Source of the DNA: Vibrio sp. J1-1
GTDB taxonomy: Bacteria; Pseudomonadota; Gammaproteobacteria; Enterobacterales; Vibrionaceae
Length of the DNA: 64,000 bases
Reading direction: 5' to 3'
NCBI RefSeq assembly: GCF_021728395.1
Contig: NZ_JAKKCM010000011.1
Location: 1-64,000 of the forward strand
The notes under the pieces were generated by a model. The model worked only from the letters and a program-made list of their open reading frames with translations. It searched no databases and had not been told where the DNA came from. This document shows positions 44,679 through 53,440 of the stretch, one piece after another (position 1 is the first letter of the stretch; each line of letters starts with the position of its first letter). A program made the translations under genes and the position numbers.

Positions 44679-44692
44679 TTGATCTGAATCAA
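44679..44692. promoter_or_regulatory. Perfect FNR box in the ydeP-lysR intergenic region
   Basis: TTGATCTGAATCAA matches TTGAT-N4-ATCAA at all ten positions, about 205 bases before the molybdoenzyme start. Confidence 0.7.
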
Positions 44693-44943
44693 AGGTTAAG
44701 TCGTTACTTTACATGCGTCCAATTGATATCCCTGACTGCCTGATAAATAAAATCTATCACGATATTGAGACAAGACATTCGTCACATTTTCCATCAACCG
44801 AATTTATCAGCTTATACATTTTCTGTGGTATTCAAACTGAGATCTAACGCTCGACTCCGTACTTTCGATGAGATTTGTGATAGACATTATCTATCACTCT
44901 ATAGATACTTTAAATTTGACCCTAATCAGTATCGGGAATAGCC

Positions 44944-44957
44944 TTGACTTAGATCAA
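44944..44957. promoter_or_regulatory. FNR-like box upstream of the lysR gene
   Basis: TTGACTTAGATCAA matches the FNR consensus at nine of ten positions, about 150 bases before the lysR start. Confidence 0.55.
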
Positions 44958-45102
44958 TTTTGAGCATGTTTTAACTCTTGACATTAGAGGAGTAGAAAAC
45001 AAGCGACTCAAATGTTTATGACGGTAAAAATACATAAATATTGCCTTTTCAAATTGCGCTACTCGTTACTGTGACTCACAAAGCAAGGTTAAGTTAGCCA
45101 AG

Positions 45103-45984
45103 ATGGATATCAAACAGCTTAAATACCTAATAGCACTCGAGCAGACCAAACACTTTGGTCAGGCTGCAGCATTGTGTCACATTACTCAGCCGACACTTTC
45201 AATGAGAATTAGAAGTTTAGAGGAAGAACTAGACTTAGAATTAATTCAAAGAAGTCAACGTTTTGAGGGGTTCACGGAAGCTGGAGAGCGTATTTTAGCT
45301 TGGGCAAAAACCGTATTAGCGGCTCATGATGGGTTACAAGCTGAAGCAGCTAATTGCAGAGGACAACTGGTAGGTTCGCTTAGGCTGGGTATGGTGCCTT
45401 TAGCCAGTCAAAACCCGATGCAGCTGATCAAACCACTAGCTGAAGCGTTCCCGGAATTGCAATTTCAGGTCCTGTCGATGACGACAGAGCAGATCATAGA
45501 CCAGCTCAATCGTAATCAACTCGACTTAGGCATGTGCTACGTCGACCAAGTCAACACAGCATATTTTGACGTTATTGAACTGGATTCAACGAAATTAGGC
45601 GTGTTATTTGACGAACGTTATTTTGATTTTGCTGAATCAGAAGTGATGTGGGAGTCACTTAATAGCATCCCCCTTGGCTTACTATCGAAAGGGATGCATT
45701 ACCGACACTCTATTGATATTAGCTTTATTAGCAAAGGGCTTGTTCCTCAAACCGTCATTGAGAGTAATTCCACGTTTCACCTTGTCCAGGCGGTAACCAG
45801 TGGCCTTTGCTGCGCCATTATGCCTAGAAACTGTGGCTTAGAAGAGTTAAACGATAAGCTACGTATTGTACCGATTGAAGAAGCGGCCGTTCATGCACCT
45901 TTAGGCTTGCTTAAACGTAAACAAGAGCCTTTTTCTGCACTCACAGATCAGTGCTTTTCTATCGCAAAAAGCATATTTAATTAA
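45103..45984 (+). CDS. LysR-family transcriptional regulator
   Basis: 293-residue regulator: N-terminal helix-turn-helix (MDIKQLKYLIALEQTKHFGQ, then CHITQPTLSMRIRSLEEEL) and C-terminal two-lobed effector domain. Divergent from the YdeP-type gene with a 630-bp control region, and 40 bp before fdhD, so it probably controls both. The effector is unknown; formate, nitrate or molybdate status are plausible from context. Confidence 0.92.
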   Translation: MDIKQLKYLIALEQTKHFGQAAALCHITQPTLSMRIRSLEEELDLELIQRSQRFEGFTEAGERILAWAKTVLAAHDGLQAEAANCRGQLVGSLRLGMVPLASQNPMQLIKPLAEAFPELQFQVLSMTTEQIIDQLNRNQLDLGMCYVDQVNTAYFDVIELDSTKLGVLFDERYFDFAESEVMWESLNSIPLGLLSKGMHYRHSIDISFISKGLVPQTVIESNSTFHLVQAVTSGLCCAIMPRNCGLEELNDKLRIVPIEEAAVHAPLGLLKRKQEPFSALTDQCFSIAKSIFN

Positions 45985-46024
45985 CTACGAATACGCATCA
46001 GTTAAACGAGCGTGAGGTGATTTC

Positions 46025-46855
46025 ATGAGATGTTCTACTCAATCTTATTTTGAACTGTCGGACTTTAATCAGGCCCCGCCTCAGCCAAACGCCTTTAACT
46101 ATCGTGAAATGACAGATGGCCGTCCTCTGCAGCAGACTTCACTGGCCAGTGAATCCGCGCTCGCGATTAGTTATAACGGGATTAGCCAAGCCGTGATGAT
46201 GGTGACTCCGGGTCACTTAGAAGATTTTGTTAAAGGGTTCAGTCTTAGCACAGGAATCATCAACGATTTTAAAGAGATTAAAGATATTGAAATCGGCGGT
46301 GGCAAAGAATCGCATTACGCGGAAGTAGAAATCAGTAACCGAGCGTTTTGGTCCTTAAAAACACAGCGCAGAAACCTAGCAGGTACAACCGGGTGCGGAA
46401 TCTGTGGGGTTGAAGCGTTAGAGCAAGCCCTACCTGATCTAGAACCTCTTTCGCCCTCTCTTCCCCCTCGACCGGATGCTTTTGAAGAATTAAGAGAGAA
46501 CGTCGCTTTACATCAAGATGCCGCGCGTGAGTCCGGCGCTCTTCATGCTGCACTATTCGCTGATTTACAAGGAAATATCGTAGTCTGTCGTGAGGATATT
46601 GGTCGTCACAACGCATTAGATAAACTCATTGGTGCTTTGGCTAATAATCACATTGAACCACAAAGCGGCTTTGTAGTCATGACTAGCCGTTGTAGCTTAG
46701 AGTTAATCCATAAAGCCGTACGTGCTCGCATCCCTACTCTGGTTTGCTTATCATCGCCAACCGCATTAACCGTGGATTGGGCAAGAAGGAATCATCTTAA
46801 TCTCATTCACTTGCCAAAACATGGAGCGCCGAGACTTTATAGCCCAGCGCCATAA
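46025..46855 (+). CDS. fdhD: Formate dehydrogenase accessory sulfurtransferase
   Basis: 276-residue FdhD. The functional Cys pair is in GTTGCGICGVEAL; other marks are GALHAALFAD, CREDIGRHNALDKLIG and the late TSRCSLELIHKA. It carries sulfur from IscS to the molybdenum cofactor of formate dehydrogenase-type enzymes, here most likely the YdeP-type protein divergently encoded. Length fits E. coli FdhD (277). Confidence 0.95.
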   Translation: MRCSTQSYFELSDFNQAPPQPNAFNYREMTDGRPLQQTSLASESALAISYNGISQAVMMVTPGHLEDFVKGFSLSTGIINDFKEIKDIEIGGGKESHYAEVEISNRAFWSLKTQRRNLAGTTGCGICGVEALEQALPDLEPLSPSLPPRPDAFEELRENVALHQDAARESGALHAALFADLQGNIVVCREDIGRHNALDKLIGALANNHIEPQSGFVVMTSRCSLELIHKAVRARIPTLVCLSSPTALTVDWARRNHLNLIHLPKHGAPRLYSPAP

Positions 46856-47009
46856 TCAAGGTTCTGTAAGGTTGATACGGTTATCATACACATCTACATA
46901 GTAAATCTATCGCTTATAAACGCGGATTAACCGTGGTATTTGTTGCAAAACGTATAATCAACGTTGTAATCAAGGCTGCAATCACTACAATCTCTGGTTC
47001 GATTTTTCA

Positions 47010-48284
47010 GTGAACGTTTGTATGCCCAAGTTAAACCTACATAGTACCGACAAAAACTCCGCTCTTTCTGATTTGGAGACCAGTAGTAAAATCCAATCAG
47101 CTCTAGAACCGAAATTTCATAGGTCAGAAAGGCGCCTGTGTTTAAGTGCTGGGTTGTCGGACAGACACTTAGCTCGTCGCTGGCAAGTACTAGAACAATC
47201 GACTGACAAAGCGCTCTTGCTTGATCCTTTTACTCAAGAACATTGCGAGTCATATTCAAATAACATTGAGCACTTTATAGGTACAGTAAACGTTCCTGTT
47301 GGTGTTGCTGGCCCTCTAAGGGTGAACGGCTTATATGCAGACGATGATTACTTAGTACCACTCGCGACAACTGAAGCCGCCTTGGTCGCGTCTTACAACC
47401 GTGGAGCGAACCTGATTACCGCCGCAGGTGGTGCCAGTGCGCTACTGTTAAGTGAAGGTGTCAGTCGTACGCCCGTCTTTGCCTTTAATAACATGGCCGA
47501 AGCGGGTCAGTTTGTAAGTTGGGTGACGACCCAGTTTGAGACATTTCGTCAAATCGCCGAATCCACAACCGCACACGGTAAGCTTAAAGACATCAACGTG
47601 AACATCGAAGGTAATCATGTGTATTTGGTTTTCGAGTATGTCACTGGTGACGCCTCTGGTCAGAATATGGTGACCATCGCAACTAACAAAGTGTTCCATC
47701 ATATTTTGGCTTTAAGCCCAATAAAACCCGTTGACGCGTTCCTCGATGGCAATCTCTCTGGCGATAAAAAGCCAAATGCTCATACACTGCGCTCTGTACG
47801 CGGTAAGAAAGTGTCTGCAGAGGTGACAATTTCCGCGGAACTGGTCAAGAAGTACCTGCATACCACACCAGAGTCTATGGTTAAGTTCGTTAAAATGAGT
47901 ACGGTAGGCGGTTTATTGAGTGGCACAATAGGCGTTAATGCCCATTATGCCAATGCACTCGCTGCACTTTATATTGCTTGTGGTCAGGATGCCGCTTGCG
48001 TTGCCGAATCTGCGGTAGGTATTACCCGAATGGATGTTGACGCAAAAGGAAATCTATACGCCTGTGTGACTCTACCCAATATTATGGTAGGTACAGTTGG
48101 AGGTGGTACCGGATTACCAACACAAAAAGCGTGCCTAGATATTCTTGGATTACACGGAAATGGTAAGGCCAAAGCACTGGCAGAAGTGGTTGCTGCATTA
48201 TGCCTCGCGGGTGAACTCTCTATTGTTGGCGCATTTTGTGCGGACCATTTCTCCCGTGCTCATCATAAATTGGCAAGAAAGTAG
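47010..48284 (+). CDS. Hydroxymethylglutaryl-CoA reductase, class I
   Basis: 424-residue class I (NADPH-type) HMG-CoA reductase. Catalytic landmarks: NVPVGVAGPL, catalytic Glu in TTEAALVASYNRG, Asp in GDASGQNM, and the NADPH loop VGGGTGLPTQKACL. It has no membrane anchor. Class I is the form of eukaryotes and archaea; Vibrio species carry it, as reported for V. cholerae, though other Vibrio isoprenoid genes belong to the non-mevalonate route. No other mevalonate gene is adjacent. GTG 47010 lacks a good ribosome site; ATG 47022 is equally possible. Confidence 0.95.
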   Translation: MNVCMPKLNLHSTDKNSALSDLETSSKIQSALEPKFHRSERRLCLSAGLSDRHLARRWQVLEQSTDKALLLDPFTQEHCESYSNNIEHFIGTVNVPVGVAGPLRVNGLYADDDYLVPLATTEAALVASYNRGANLITAAGGASALLLSEGVSRTPVFAFNNMAEAGQFVSWVTTQFETFRQIAESTTAHGKLKDINVNIEGNHVYLVFEYVTGDASGQNMVTIATNKVFHHILALSPIKPVDAFLDGNLSGDKKPNAHTLRSVRGKKVSAEVTISAELVKKYLHTTPESMVKFVKMSTVGGLLSGTIGVNAHYANALAALYIACGQDAACVAESAVGITRMDVDAKGNLYACVTLPNIMVGTVGGGTGLPTQKACLDILGLHGNGKAKALAEVVAALCLAGELSIVGAFCADHFSRAHHKLARK

Positions 48285-48402
48285 GTGTTACGCTCGCTCA
48301 ACAGGAGAGCGCCAGCGACAACGCTGTTTTGGAGTATGTCTTTCCCAATATGCGTAACTTTACAGACGTGAATCTTGGCTTTATGCCCTAGTTAAAGAAC
48401 AT

Positions 48403-48428
48403 AAAAAAGGGAGCAGATTTGCTCCCTT
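48403..48428 (-). terminator. Terminator between HMG-CoA reductase and fabH
   Basis: Stem AAGGGAGCA/TGCTCCCTT with a T run on the minus strand, at the end of the convergent fabH gene. Confidence 0.85.
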
Positions 48429-48437
48429 GTTCAATCT

Positions 48438-49532
48438 TTATGCTTCGTTACGGCGACGCTCGTTACAAAGTCGGATAGCACGTTCAAGTAATTCTAGCGC
48501 TGTCTTATCACAATCAGGTAGAGCCGCGTCACTTTCGGCAACTGGCGTTACACGGTCACCCCACTTGAGGACTGCGGCTCCCCAGGTTAAACCTGCGCCG
48601 AAAGCAGCAAGAAGCAGGTTATCTCCTGGTTTAACTCGGCCTTGCTCTAACGCCTCACACAATGCGATTGGCACTGTTGCTGCTGATGTGTTGCCATATT
48701 TCTGAATATTCACAAACGCTTTTTCTTGTGGGATTCCCGAAAGATCACATAAGGTTTGGATGATTCGAATGTTGGCTTGATGTGGGATCACAACATCAAT
48801 CTGTTCTGTTGTAAGTTCCGATTCTTTAAGCACATTTTTCGCCGCCAAGCCCATCCCCTTCACAGCGCGTTTAAAGATCTCTTGCCCAACGAAGTTGAAA
48901 TCCCAGAAGCCGTTATCTTCTGCAAAGCGATCCATGCAAGAACCAAACTTAGGCACAGCAAGTATGTCTCGCCCTTTTGCATCACAACCAATTTTAGATT
49001 GTAGCAAGCCTGACTCTTTGTCAGTTCGAGATAAAACAACCGCGCCTGCACCGTCACCAAACAAGACTGCAGTATCACGCTTTGCCCAATCGATGAAAAA
49101 AGAAAGCCTTTCAGCACCAATAATAATGGCGTGGCGGTAATTTCCCGACTGAATCAAACGCGTGCCAGTTTCCAGACCGTATACAAAACCTGTACAGGCC
49201 GCATTTAAATCAAAAGAGGCGGCGGAACGAATATCTAGGTTTTGCTGAACCTTCGATGCGATGTTGGGGATTAAAGAATCAGGAGAACACGTCGCTACGA
49301 TAATCAAGTCAACGTCACTCGCTTCAACACCAGCACGAGCTAGTGCATGCTTTGCGGCGACTGTTGCCATGTCAGAAGTATTTACATGACTAATTCGACG
49401 GTTTTCGATGCCAGTGCGAGAGCGAATCCACTCATCAGAGGTATCAAGGAATGTACTAAGATCATCGTTAGAAAGTACAGTTGGTGGTACACATTTTCCC
49501 CAACCTGTAATTTCAGCGTAGTAATTTGACAT
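48438..49532 (-). CDS. fabH: 3-oxoacyl-ACP synthase III
   Basis: 364-residue KASIII enzyme, longer than E. coli FabH (317) by an acidic C-terminal tail. The triad is complete: Cys in [10 protein letters not shown], His in IPHQANIRI, Asn in [11 protein letters not shown]. It starts fatty-acid chains from acyl-CoA and malonyl-ACP. Vibrio often has a second fabH on the small chromosome, and this stand-alone gene fits that copy; such paralogues may prefer other primers. Confidence 0.93.
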   Translation of the reverse strand: MSNYYAEITGWGKCVPPTVLSNDDLSTFLDTSDEWIRSRTGIENRRISHVNTSDMATVAAKHALARAGVEASDVDLIIVATCSPDSLIPNIASKVQQNLDIRSAASFDLNAACTGFVYGLETGTRLIQSGNYRHAIIIGAERLSFFIDWAKRDTAVLFGDGAGAVVLSRTDKESGLLQSKIGCDAKGRDILAVPKFGSCMDRFAEDNGFWDFNFVGQEIFKRAVKGMGLAAKNVLKESELTTEQIDVVIPHQANIRIIQTLCDLSGIPQEKAFVNIQKYGNTSAATVPIALCEALEQGRVKPGDNLLLAAFGAGLTWGAAVLKWGDRVTPVAESDAALPDCDKTALELLERAIRLCNERRRNEA

Positions 49533-49700
49533 CACAGACCTATTTATTGTTGTAATTTAATTAAGTTTCTTGGAACCTAAGTAGGTTCAAATAAAAACTT
49601 GCCAGTTCGTAGCAAGTCCAAAGTAAAGAAGAAATTATACGCTTTATGGAGCTGACTGGTAAGTCAAGTTTTCACAAAGTTGTCACAAAGGGAAGAAGTC

Positions 49701-50135
49701 ATGTCATCGTTTAAAACTCGCTGTCCATCTTGTGGCGGTTTAAATCGTGTACCTAACGAGCGTGTTGCGGAAAATGCAACTTGCGGTAAATGTAAAAGCC
49801 CCCTTTTAGATGGTGCGCCTATAGAAGGGACAACGGATAACTTTTCCGCTTTATTACAAAGCCCTACACCAGTCGTCGTCGATTTTTGGGCTCCGTGGTG
49901 TAACCCATGTGTCGGTTTTGCGCCTGTTTTCTCAGATGTCGCAGAGGAACAGGTAGGAACTGCCCGTTTTGTCAAAATTGACACAGAAGCACAACAACAA
50001 CTTGCTGCTCAATTTGGCATTCGCAGTATTCCAACCATCATGGTTTTCAAAAATGGACAGCGTGTTGATGTACTCAACGGAGCGCTACCTAAATCTCAGT
50101 TCGAACAGTGGTTAAATCAAGCTGTTACTAAGTGA
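49701..50135 (+). CDS. trxC: Thioredoxin 2
   Basis: 144-residue thioredoxin with the N-terminal zinc ribbon of TrxC (CPSCGG about residue 8 and CGKCKSPL about 30) and active site WAPWCNPC (normal TrxC has WCGPC; here Asn replaces Gly). ATG 49701 follows GGGAAGAAG. Disulfide reductase, oxidative-stress linked through its zinc domain. Divergent from fabH, with a terminator after it. Confidence 0.93.
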   Translation: MSSFKTRCPSCGGLNRVPNERVAENATCGKCKSPLLDGAPIEGTTDNFSALLQSPTPVVVDFWAPWCNPCVGFAPVFSDVAEEQVGTARFVKIDTEAQQQLAAQFGIRSIPTIMVFKNGQRVDVLNGALPKSQFEQWLNQAVTK

Positions 50136-50141
50136 CCTATC

Positions 50142-50171
50142 AAGCCAGCCACCTCTTTTAGCTGGCTTTTT
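50142..50171 (+). terminator. Terminator of trxC
   Basis: Stem AAGCCAGC/GCTGGCTT with a T run. Confidence 0.85.
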
Positions 50172-50310
50172 ATTCCGTAAAATCACACCTCTTTTTGATA
50201 AAAAATATTTGTCGATACGACTCAAATTTATCGTTTTACTTGCAAAATAATTAGCTTCATATTCGCGCCCCATAACTACCCGTAAAACATAAACTAATAG
50301 GCGCAAAGCA

Positions 50311-51471
50311 GTGGAAAACCAAGCCTTCCTTCCAACATCACCACGTGTCACCGTTCCTGTCATCGCATTATCTCTTTATGCGGTGGCTTCTGGCTATTTA
50401 ATGAGCTTGATACCTTTAATGCTCGGTGAGTACAACATTTCTTCGGACTACGCGAGTTGGTTGGCAAGCGTGTTTTATGGCGGTTTATTAACTGGCGCTA
50501 TCTTTTTTGAACGTATCGTACGTTCGGTCGGGCACAGAAATGCATTTATTGGTTGCTTGATGGCTTTCTTGCTAACGATTGTTGCGCTGCCTGTATTTAC
50601 AAATGGCTTAGTGTGGCTAATTGCGCGTTTTATTGCGGGCATTGCTGTTGCCGGTGTTTTTGTGATCGTTGAGTCTTGGCTAATGTCTGGAGACGAAACC
50701 TCACGAGCAAAGCGTCTGAGCTTATATATGCTATCACTTTATGGTGGTTCAGCTTTGGGGCAATTCGGTATTGGCGTACTCGGCGTGAGCGGAGGTGTTC
50801 CGTTCATCGCGACCACCATGCTAATTTTAATGGCAATATTGGTGCTCAAGTTCGTTGATTGTGAACAGCCAAACAGCCACGAATCAACCGCGTTGTCTTT
50901 TAAACAAATTATGAAGCTTAATCATGCGGCAATTATCGGCTGCATCGTGTCTGGGTTAACCCTTGGTGCAATTTACGGCCTGATGCCTGTAGAGTTGATT
51001 AATCGTCAAATCAGCCATCAGGAAATTGGAACATTAATGGCATTATTGATTCTAGGTGGTATGGCCGTGCAACCGCTGGTAACGATGTTGAACAAGTACA
51101 TGAGCCGTACGGTACTAATGGCATTTTTCTGTCTGTTGGGCATGTTTTCTATTGGTATTACGTTTATTTCAACATCAACGGCTGTACTTGCTGCGTCACT
51201 TTTCTTATTAGGTGCAGCGACATTCGCTTTATACCCAGTAGCGATTAACCTCGGCTGCGCAGGGCTTGACGAGCGCTTTATTGTTTCAGCGACTCAAGTA
51301 ATGCTATTTAGCTACAGTATCGGTTCGGTAGCTGGGCCTGTCGTAGCAGACAGCTTCATGGGTCAGGTACACGGGTTGTTAGGCTACTTATTTGCCACTT
51401 TGGTCGCGACATGCCTCTACATGTTATTGGCAGCGAGTAAAACAAAACAGCAAATGGCAGCTGGTCTCTGA
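50311..51471 (+). CDS. MFS transporter, YcaD-like
   Basis: 386-residue twelve-helix carrier of the major facilitator superfamily. The usual loop 2-3 motif is degenerate (ERIVRSVGHRNAF); helix 5 region reads IARFIAGIAVAGVFVIVESWLMSG, very like E. coli YcaD, whose substrate is unknown. GTG 50311 begins the chain (ENQAFLPTSPRVTVPVI). Confidence 0.88.
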   Translation: MENQAFLPTSPRVTVPVIALSLYAVASGYLMSLIPLMLGEYNISSDYASWLASVFYGGLLTGAIFFERIVRSVGHRNAFIGCLMAFLLTIVALPVFTNGLVWLIARFIAGIAVAGVFVIVESWLMSGDETSRAKRLSLYMLSLYGGSALGQFGIGVLGVSGGVPFIATTMLILMAILVLKFVDCEQPNSHESTALSFKQIMKLNHAAIIGCIVSGLTLGAIYGLMPVELINRQISHQEIGTLMALLILGGMAVQPLVTMLNKYMSRTVLMAFFCLLGMFSIGITFISTSTAVLAASLFLLGAATFALYPVAINLGCAGLDERFIVSATQVMLFSYSIGSVAGPVVADSFMGQVHGLLGYLFATLVATCLYMLLAASKTKQQMAAGL

Positions 51472-51500
51472 TCAATCATTGCTGAAGCCTGAATACAAAA

Positions 51501-51525
51501 ACGAGAGCAAGCCGCTCTCGTTTTT
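51501..51525 (+). terminator. Terminator after the MFS gene
   Basis: Stem ACGAGAGC/GCTCTCGT and five T. Confidence 0.85.
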
Positions 51526-51898
51526 ATTTAATCCGTCGCTTGTAGCGATTCGATGCGTTTGCAGCGGGTTTATCCGGGGCGTCTCGCTTTTCATGAAGCA
51601 AATGCCTAATCGCTAATATGGGATGTTTCAGTAGCATTCTTGGCCCAGAATAACGCATCACCAAGCGCATTTGCTCTTTCGGCTCTGGTTTATAACAGTG
51701 GATTGGGCATTTATTGCAAGTCGGCTTATTCTCTCCGTAAGGACAGCGGTCAAGGCGCATTTCTGCGTAATCAAGCAAATCACGGCATTCAGTGCAAAGC
51801 TCACCTTTCGAACCATGATGAGCCCGACAATATACCTCAACCATCGCTTTGACGGTTTTAAATTCAGTGGCAAGTTTGCCGAGTAAAATATCGCTCAT
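51524..51898 (-). CDS. Nitrous-oxide-stimulated promoter family protein (YgbA-like)
   Basis: 124-residue soluble Cys-rich protein of the YgbA_NO family: CRAHHGSKGELCTECRDLLDY, then RLDRCPYGENKPTC and CPIHCYKPE. E. coli ygbA is controlled by the nitric-oxide sensor NsrR. The Cys spacing suggests a bound metal or cluster. The family call is firm; the role is unknown. It adds to the nitrogen-oxide theme of the window. Confidence 0.88.
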   Translation of the reverse strand: MSDILLGKLATEFKTVKAMVEVYCRAHHGSKGELCTECRDLLDYAEMRLDRCPYGENKPTCNKCPIHCYKPEPKEQMRLVMRYSGPRMLLKHPILAIRHLLHEKRDAPDKPAANASNRYKRRIK

Positions 51899-52044
51899 TA
51901 TATCAGCCAAATTAAAAGTTTATTTACACTCAATAGAAACTAAGATAGTCGCACAGTGGTGAGGTTTTTAATCAGAAACCCATTAAAGTTGTAACTTAGT
52001 GGAAAAATCACTATCCTGCCTCGCTAAATTAAAGGACCAGCACC

Positions 52045-52236
52045 ATGAACCGTAAGAAGAAAATCAATCAGATCTTAAAGGCAAAACAGAAAAAACAAAA
52101 CGCTAAACTGCAAAAGAGCAATAAGCCTCGCTACATTTCAAAGGCAGAGCGTGCCAAAATGGAAGCTGAAGAACAAAACCAAGTGACCGAGTCAGCTGAG
52201 CAGAGCGTAAACACACAAGTAAGTGATGAAGAATAA
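52045..52236 (+). CDS. DUF2986 small basic protein
   Basis: 63-residue, very basic N terminus (MNRKKKINQILKAKQKKQNA) and acidic tail. Matches the DUF2986 family of marine Gammaproteobacteria. Unknown role; the N-terminal Lys-rich helix suggests RNA or ribosome contact. ATG 52045 follows AAAGGACC. Confidence 0.85.
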   Translation: MNRKKKINQILKAKQKKQNAKLQKSNKPRYISKAERAKMEAEEQNQVTESAEQSVNTQVSDEE

Positions 52237-52240
52237 AAGA

Positions 52241-52260
52241 AGCCGCGCGTAGCGGCTTTT
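52241..52260 (+). terminator. Terminator after DUF2986 gene
   Basis: Stem AGCCGC/GCGGCT with a 5-base loop and short T run. Confidence 0.75.
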
Positions 52261-52293
52261 CTATAAAAAAAGAGAAAATATACTAGTTATCAA

Positions 52294-53043
52294 TTAACTG
52301 AGTTGATCTTCATCACTTTTTACCGCAATAAGCTTTTTGTTTTCTGCCAACCTAGGGCAATTATCGCAAAGCTTTCGACCTTCACATTTATATACCAGAC
52401 AGCAACTTTTTCTCACCAACTTCAATGGTTGCGCCACAGATTGCTCATAGAGTGAATGCGCGTTGTTGGTGTCCAAGTCAAGAGCCTGAAGCCAAAGCAC
52501 GGCATGCTCTCTTATCAAGGTGTTCGTCAATTGCGGAAAGTGCTGCTGTAATCTCACTAATACAGCCAAAATACCATCTGATATTAATTGCTGGGTAAAC
52601 CCCGGGCGAATTCGAGTCCACTCACTCATTTGATTTTGATAGTAGTCGAAAAGTGCTTTTATCTGAGCGCCCGCAGTGCTTATCAGCGTTTTGTCATCCC
52701 CTTGGACAAGGGATTCATCTTGAAATCGATATCCAGTGACAAAACACGGCTTAACAGATTGAGCCATTGCATAAAGGTTCGGTAGCGAATGAAAATGATA
52801 GATGGATATCAACGCCACATACACCGGCTGCCAACATAATAAATCCCAAGTTCTCGTCAGCCAATAACCTCTGCCCGCTTCTGGATACGCATCTGAAAGC
52901 TGCTGGTATAACTCCTGGATTATTGGGTTAATGTCGTTAGCAGTATGAATCTCGCCTTCGCTTATGCTCCCTAAATCACCATACAGGTAAGGCGTAATAG
53001 CATTTGTGGCTTGGAACAGTTGTGGGAAGAATGATTCGGACAT
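52294..53043 (-). CDS. Siderophore ferric iron reductase
   Basis: 249-residue FhuF-like protein. The C-terminal [2Fe-2S] Cys set is in RKSCCLVYKCEGRKLCDNC (two adjacent Cys, then a C-x2-C pair, with one extra Cys between). It reduces iron in imported ferric siderophores in the cytosol. No siderophore transport gene lies beside it in the window. A weak Fur-like sequence is seen at 53101-53120, too degenerate to call. Confidence 0.88.
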   Translation of the reverse strand: MSESFFPQLFQATNAITPYLYGDLGSISEGEIHTANDINPIIQELYQQLSDAYPEAGRGYWLTRTWDLLCWQPVYVALISIYHFHSLPNLYAMAQSVKPCFVTGYRFQDESLVQGDDKTLISTAGAQIKALFDYYQNQMSEWTRIRPGFTQQLISDGILAVLVRLQQHFPQLTNTLIREHAVLWLQALDLDTNNAHSLYEQSVAQPLKLVRKSCCLVYKCEGRKLCDNCPRLAENKKLIAVKSDEDQLS

Positions 53044-53440
53044 GATTATTCAGTTTGATTGTATATAGGCTGTATCTTTATACTCAAACACTAACTCAAA
53101 TGCAAACCATTCTCTTTATCATCTACACATAAACCATGCGCATTCAATAAAAGTTAGTACCGACAATGCCTATTGAGACATACTTGGTTACGAAAAATCA
53201 GGCTAAATCACAACATATATTTAAAGTGCGTCGCATTTTTATGCATTAGCTCGCCAAAATAATAAACACAATGCATACACACCTATAAACGTACATTAAC
53301 AGATGGAGTCTGTAGCGTGAGTTAATGCTCGTTCTTAAACATTACTTTGTGTCATCTAAGGTAATGTGAACAACATAAAGTACTTTTCCTGAGAATACAT
53401 AAACAATGGAAGCAATTGTTTTGAATAAGGAAATCTGCTC
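53044..53440. other. Non-coding region upstream of the C4-dicarboxylate carrier
   Basis: About 400 bp between divergent genes, carrying both promoters. AT-rich, with no repeat, hairpin or clear FNR/NarP site that I can support. Confidence 0.4.

Noticed and set aside
53101-53120. Fur box upstream of the siderophore ferric reductase gene
   Set aside because: Only about half of the 19-bp consensus positions match; too weak to list although Fur control would be expected.
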